This document shows, in pieces, positions 6,091-8,816 of a stretch of 8,816 bases of DNA. The notes beneath the pieces were generated by a model. The model did no database searches and was not told the DNA's origin. It saw nothing but the letters and a program-made list of their open reading frames with translations. Numbering within the stretch: position 1 is the stretch's first letter; each line of letters opens with the position of its first letter. The stretch spans positions 1 through 8,816 of the forward strand of contig JAOZLN010000083.1 of the NCBI GenBank assembly GCA_029934845.1, in the 5' to 3' direction. This DNA comes from Candidatus Sabulitectum sp. (GTDB taxonomy: Bacteria; Fermentibacterota; Fermentibacteria; Fermentibacterales; JCC-6). A program made the position numbers and the translations under genes.

Positions 6091-6599
6091 TGGATCGATT
6101 TATTCTTCGAGCTCAGCTCCGGGCAGTACTTCCCGAGGGGGTTGTTCTTCATGCATCATCTGTTGCGGAAAATGATTCTGCTTCTATTTTTCTGGCAATG
6201 TCCGGAGGAGGCAAATCAACCATTATGGGCAAGCTGGCTCGAAAGAGATACGGTGCTATTGCAGACGACAGTGTGGTAATAGCCCGTGGAACCGATGGTG
6301 TGGTAAGATGCCTGCCCTGCGGTTCCATGAAACAGAACATGGGAACCGAGAAAATAGACGGTGCTGTTCTTAAAACCATTTACTTTGTAGAAAAGGGCTC
6401 ACCGGGCTTCAGATGCAGGATATCTCCGGAGTATGCCTTTTACCGTGCGGTGAAGCTTTCATCAATTATGGCTTTCGGGAACATCCTGCCTGAGGAGCAG
6501 AAGCAGGCAGTTTCATTTCTTAAGGAACTTTTCAGGTTGTTTCCTGCATACATAATCAGATACGGACTTCAAGAAGACTTGAGAAATATTATTTCATGA
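6087..6599 (+). CDS. Short HPr-kinase-like P-loop protein of the peptide cluster
   Basis: A 170-aa protein starting in an ATGA overlap (a second ATG follows at once). The order of motifs matches the HprK-type kinase core: L-H-A-S-S-V at 21-26, a P-loop A-M-S-G-G-G-K-S-T at 37-45, and A-D-D-S at 59-62 after the first helix. The usual first glycine of the P-loop (GxxxxGKS) is alanine here. Length is about half that of HPr kinase; the N-terminal domain is missing and I see no HPr gene. HprK-like proteins occur in lasso-peptide clusters, where ThcoK and PadeK phosphorylate the peptide. Position between radical SAM and peptidase genes suggests a tailoring or regulatory kinase for the same product (inference). 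An ATPase without kinase activity cannot be excluded. Confidence 0.75.
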   Translation: MMDRFILRAQLRAVLPEGVVLHASSVAENDSASIFLAMSGGGKSTIMGKLARKRYGAIADDSVVIARGTDGVVRCLPCGSMKQNMGTEKIDGAVLKTIYFVEKGSPGFRCRISPEYAFYRAVKLSSIMAFGNILPEEQKQAVSFLKELFRLFPAYIIRYGLQEDLRNIIS

Positions 6600-7012
6600 A
6601 AAATCTGCCACACGAAAGTCGCGGCTGGGTAAAGGGTCTTTCAATGTGGCCGAACCTTATTCCCGGTGATGTTCTTAAAGCAGAGGATATTCCCGTAGCA
6701 GAGCTTAAACCCGGTATGATCGCAGTGTTCGTAAAAGCGGATGAGGAACAGGAAATGGAACTACTTGTGGTTCACAGAGTGCTGGATGTTCACAGTGCGG
6801 ACAAAAAAGTAACTGTTAGATCCGGCGGAGACAGATCCGGACCTGACGAAGCAGTGTGGCATTTCCAATCTTCTGATCGAATAAAGAAAGTTACAGCTGT
6901 TCTAAGAAGGGGCAGCTATCGCAACATTGGAAGCATGTTGATCCCAAGGATATTTTCACCATCTCTGGTGGTAAGGGTTCACTGTGGGATTGTAAGAAGG
7001 CTGTTCTGGTAG
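6596..7012 (+). CDS. Soluble S24/S26 (SipW-like) serine peptidase, probable leader peptidase
   Basis: A 138-aa protein starting in an ATGA overlap with the kinase-like gene. The signal-peptidase box G-L-S-M-W-P has the likely nucleophile S16, followed by P-G-D (23-25). V-V-H-R-V gives H60, in the position where bacterial SPase I has lysine and the SipW/Sec11 branch has histidine. S-G-G-D at 76-79 and D84 match the conserved GD...D block. Unlike true signal peptidases there is no N-terminal membrane anchor; only a hydrophobic, Arg-containing C-terminus (residues about 117-138) could touch the membrane. In this context it most likely removes the leader of the modified peptide or processes a cluster protein (inference). 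It is the last coupled gene of the operon; no clear terminator follows. Confidence 0.8.
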   Translation: MKNLPHESRGWVKGLSMWPNLIPGDVLKAEDIPVAELKPGMIAVFVKADEEQEMELLVVHRVLDVHSADKKVTVRSGGDRSGPDEAVWHFQSSDRIKKVTAVLRRGSYRNIGSMLIPRIFSPSLVVRVHCGIVRRLFW

Positions 7013-7053
7013 ATGCATTAAGTGGAAGAGTGCTGGTTCACTGAAATGGAACA

Positions 7054-7082
7054 TTGACCGCCCTTGTTTGTATAGGTAATAT
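7054..7082 (+). promoter_or_regulatory. Sigma70-type promoter before the small secreted protein
   Basis: TTGACC (7054-7059, five of six consensus) and TAATAT (7077-7082, four of six) are separated by exactly 17 bases. The predicted start near 7089 leaves about 20 bases before ATG 7109, including the AGGGAG ribosome-binding site. This separates the downstream genes from the peptide-modification operon. Confidence 0.5.
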
Positions 7083-7108
7083 TAGCATCATTAACAGGGA
7101 GATTTATT

Positions 7109-7504
7109 ATGAAAAAGAGCATTCTGATTTTACTGATTGTTTTTGCCGCATCATTTGCCTGGGGTCTTGATCCTTCCGGTTTTAATCTGGTTGATTATCC
7201 CGACTACGCTTCAGGATTTCATCCGGAATTCAGCAGCAGAGCGAGTTTCTCCGTTTCCTCCGGTTCATACGGTTCTTATGGAGAGGGAACGTACATTGGC
7301 AGTATGCATTTTTCACTTCATTCTGACGTGGATGCAACTGTGGAGATGGGCTATTCAAGATTAATGAGGTTTTCCGGAGGCGAAGAAATGGGAAGAGTTC
7401 TGGGGGGATTTCAGCTGAACTGGCGACCTACAGAGAATTCTCTTTTTTCTGTTTCGTACCGTGGAGCCTTACCGGAAAGCAATCTGAATCTTGGAGGATT
7501 CTAG
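7109..7504 (+). CDS. Small secreted beta-rich protein, possibly outer-membrane
   Basis: A 131-aa protein. AGGGAG (7096-7101) lies seven bases before the ATG. Residues 1-19 form a Sec signal peptide with likely cleavage at AWG|L. The rest is Ser/Gly/aromatic-rich with alternating polar and hydrophobic residues (S-F-S-V-S-S-G-S-Y-G-S-Y and G-F-Q-L-N-W-R-P) and ends in Phe, features of transmembrane beta-strands. About four to six strands could be made, fewer than a usual barrel, so it may be a small barrel, part of an oligomer, or a truncated larger protein. The TAG stop is in the same frame as the following TPR gene, so an in-frame nonsense event in a longer gene must be considered; the new hydrophobic leader right after the stop argues for two genes. 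No family is recognised. Confidence 0.65.
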   Translation: MKKSILILLIVFAASFAWGLDPSGFNLVDYPDYASGFHPEFSSRASFSVSSGSYGSYGEGTYIGSMHFSLHSDVDATVEMGYSRLMRFSGGEEMGRVLGGFQLNWRPTENSLFSVSYRGALPESNLNLGGF

Positions 7505-7558
7505 ACGGGTACGATCCTCTTTCTTCTTCTGTTCTCGGTCTCCAGTGGTGATTCTCTG

Positions 7559-8428
7559 GTGCAGTCAGGAAACATTCTTGAAGCAGTAGGCAGTTATCGT
7601 CTGCTTGCTGAGGCACAACCCTCTAACTGGTGGGCTGCTTATCGTACTGCATGGTGCTACAATCTGTTGGACCGGAATGACTCTGCTGAGGTGTATGCCC
7701 AGGCTGCCCTGCTTCTTCAGCCAGGCAGCGAAAGGTGTCTTTCCGAGCTCTTGAAGGCTTTATCCGATGATCCTGCCAGTGTTCTTGATTACTCATATTT
7801 GGTAAGTGGTGGTGGATCGTGCCGATACAGGCTGGCCAGAGCCGAAATTGACCTTGATCTTGAACTAAACGAAAGAACATCTCTTGACTGGCTTGAGACC
7901 TCCTTTCTCAATCAAACAGATTCAGTTGCAGCAGATGCAGGGTGCTGGCTTTCGATCATTCACGGTTCTTCCGGGCTTCAGTACATAGAAAGATCTGTAG
8001 TGCTTATGCCTCACATGGAATTCTACAGAAGTCTGCTTATAGACAAATTGATACAGGCAGACAATCTGGAGGATGCAGTTTTCCAGTTTGAGATATTGAA
8101 GGAGGCCGGCAGTGGTGATTTCTATTTCTGGCAGACGGCGTCGTCAATTTATGAGGCACTGGATGACCCTGATGGGTCAATTGAGGCATCAAGAAGATCA
8201 TGGGAGTTAAGGCAGACCCCTTCTTCTTCTGCGGATCTTGGCTGGAAACTGTATTTTTACGGCAGAGAACTCATGAGATCAGGGCAGATGATGAATGCAG
8301 TTCCGTATCTTAGAGAATCTTCTTCTCTCTGGAGCGGAGACAGCTTGTGGGCGGTTAAATCCGATTCTCTTCTTGACCTGCTGAATGAATTTACAAGTAC
8401 ATCTGCCGGGTACGGTGAACCAATTTGA
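7559..8428 (+). CDS. Tetratricopeptide-repeat protein, probably exported; true start likely upstream at ACG 7505
   Basis: From the first conventional start, GTG 7559, the product is 289 aa of helical TPR-like sequence: A-V-G-S-Y-R-L-L-A-E-A-Q-P-S-N, W-W-A-A-Y-R-T-A-W-C-Y-N-L-L, and later L-E-D-A-V-F-Q-F-E-I-L-K-E-A and S-G-Q-M-M-N-A-V-P-Y-L-R. GTG 7559 has no good ribosome-binding site and begins at the end of a hydrophobic stretch. The frame stays open back to the preceding TAG (7502-7504) and there encodes GTILFLLLFSVSSGDSLV, a signal-peptide-like segment. GGAGGA (7493-7498) sits six bases before ACG 7505, immediately after that stop. A start at ACG 7505 (307 aa), or an ATG altered to ACG, fits best. 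The last four bases overlap the next gene (TTGA). The specific function is unknown; TPRs imply protein assembly. Confidence 0.72.
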   Translation: MQSGNILEAVGSYRLLAEAQPSNWWAAYRTAWCYNLLDRNDSAEVYAQAALLLQPGSERCLSELLKALSDDPASVLDYSYLVSGGGSCRYRLARAEIDLDLELNERTSLDWLETSFLNQTDSVAADAGCWLSIIHGSSGLQYIERSVVLMPHMEFYRSLLIDKLIQADNLEDAVFQFEILKEAGSGDFYFWQTASSIYEALDDPDGSIEASRRSWELRQTPSSSADLGWKLYFYGRELMRSGQMMNAVPYLRESSSLWSGDSLWAVKSDSLLDLLNEFTSTSAGYGEPI

Positions 8429-8730
8429 GATTTATTGTGTGCACGAGTTCTCTTGTATTTGTTATGTTCACTTGTGGATGTGGTTCTATTGTTGCTTCTG
8501 ATAAATGGAATCATTTTGCTTTCTCTGCTTCGTTTTCATCTGTTGCTACAGCTGCAACCTCCGAACCGGAGAAATCGATGGTTATTACTGCAGGGTTTGG
8601 TTTGTTAAAAGAAATTTATGACGGCTTGTGCGGTTCCGGGTTTCAGCCATGGGATCTTGCAGCGGATATGGCCGGAGCAGCCGCAGGCGGTTTTGTTGCG
8701 GTCGGAATATGTATGGAGGAATTTCCGTAA
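8425..8730 (+). CDS. DUF2279/YfiM-like periplasmic lipoprotein candidate
   Basis: A 101-aa protein starting at TTG in a TTGA overlap with the upstream stop, consistent with translational coupling. The N-terminus (LVFVMFTCGCG) is hydrophobic and cysteine-rich, and could be a short signal peptide with a lipobox-like T-C-G-C, though a poor match to the consensus. The body has D-K-W-N-H-F near 27-32, A-G-F-G-L-L-K-E-I-Y-D near 56-66, and W-D-L-A-A-D-M-A-G-A-A-A-G-G near 76-89. This matches the DKxxHF...GxxKExYD...DxxAD-x-x-G-x-x-x-G pattern I associate with YfiM/DUF2279 proteins. Those are small predicted periplasmic lipoproteins of unknown function. The family call is by eye. Confidence 0.7.
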   Translation: MRFIVCTSSLVFVMFTCGCGSIVASDKWNHFAFSASFSSVATAATSEPEKSMVITAGFGLLKEIYDGLCGSGFQPWDLAADMAGAAAGGFVAVGICMEEFP

Positions 8731-8816
8731 TGGGTGTTATTGGAAAAATTTTCAAAAGAATTATGGGTGACAGTCAGGGCAAATTAATGAAAAGCCTTGA
8801 ACCTCTGGTGGATTCA
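8730..8816 (+). CDS. secA: Protein translocase ATPase SecA, N-terminal fragment
   Basis: Only the first 29 codons are in the window. ATG 8730 overlaps the preceding TAA by one base and has GGAGGA at 8715-8720, nine bases upstream. The start MGVIGKIFKRIMGDSQGKLM followed by LEPLVDS matches the usual SecA opening: a short amphipathic membrane-binding helix of the form M-x-x-x-x-K-I-F-G, then a charged helix with a P-x-V block. SecA drives protein export through SecYEG. The catalytic motifs lie beyond the edge, so the call rests on the N-terminal pattern alone. Confidence 0.6.
   Translation, partial: MGVIGKIFKRIMGDSQGKLMKSLEPLVDS

Larger units (their letters stand above)
1920..7012. other. Putative radical SAM RiPP locus
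   Basis: The five genes 3750-7012 overlap by 1-4 bases in an unbroken chain: recognition element, radical SAM/SPASM 1, radical SAM/SPASM 2, HprK-like kinase, S26-like peptidase. The divergent small gene (1920-2156) supplies a plausible precursor, and two secreted paralogs lie between. There is no ABC exporter, lanthionine synthetase, YcaO or asparagine-synthetase-like cyclase in the window, so it is not a standard lasso, lanthipeptide or azole cluster. Operon membership is directly supported; inclusion of the precursor and paralogs is inferred from proximity. Confidence 0.55.

Noticed and set aside
1..8816. tRNA, rRNA, CRISPR array, insertion sequence or attachment site
   Set aside because: No tRNA cloverleaf, rRNA stretch, regularly spaced repeats, transposase or flanking terminal repeats were seen on either strand by eye.

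Overview
The window reads as a compact, gene-dense chromosomal segment of a Gram-negative-type bacterium. The evidence is several Sec signal peptides, a beta-rich protein suited to the cell envelope, a YfiM/DUF2279-like lipoprotein candidate, and genes packed with 1-4 nt overlaps. Base composition is moderate, a little under 50% GC by eye. Two secreted proteins share the C-terminal tail SWGSIKASF. I associate such W-G-x-I-K tails with poorly cultured FCB-type candidate phyla such as Fermentibacteria; that placement is memory-based inference, not something the sequence proves.

Region 1 (1-1923, + strand): the last 42 codons of an unrecognised protein, then a two-gene unit of a membrane-anchored TPR protein and a polytopic UPF0104/lysylphosphatidylglycerol-synthase-TM family protein.

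Region 2 (1920-2213, - strand): a lone 78-codon gene with its own promoter and Shine-Dalgarno. Its product looks like a RiPP precursor, with a Y-x-x-P-x-L leader motif followed by a Gly/Ser/Thr-rich, two-cysteine C-terminal part. Region 3 (2225-3646, +): two tandem paralogous secreted proteins with identical C-terminal tails and related promoter regions.

Region 4 (3750-7012, +): five translationally coupled genes. They encode a PqqD-like peptide-recognition protein, two different radical SAM/SPASM enzymes, a short HPr-kinase-like P-loop protein, and a soluble S26/SipW-like serine peptidase with Ser/His catalytic residues. Taken together this is a peptide-maturation operon: recognise a leader, modify the core by radical chemistry, perhaps phosphorylate, then cleave. 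The divergent Region 2 peptide is the best substrate candidate here. I do not recognise the combination as a named RiPP class, and it is the most interesting content of the window. No exporter gene is present.

Region 5 (7054-8816, +): a promoter, a small secreted beta-rich protein, a TPR protein whose best start appears to be a non-canonical ACG, a DUF2279/YfiM-like protein starting at TTG, and the first 29 codons of a probable secA. The genes from 7505 onward are coupled by very short overlaps.
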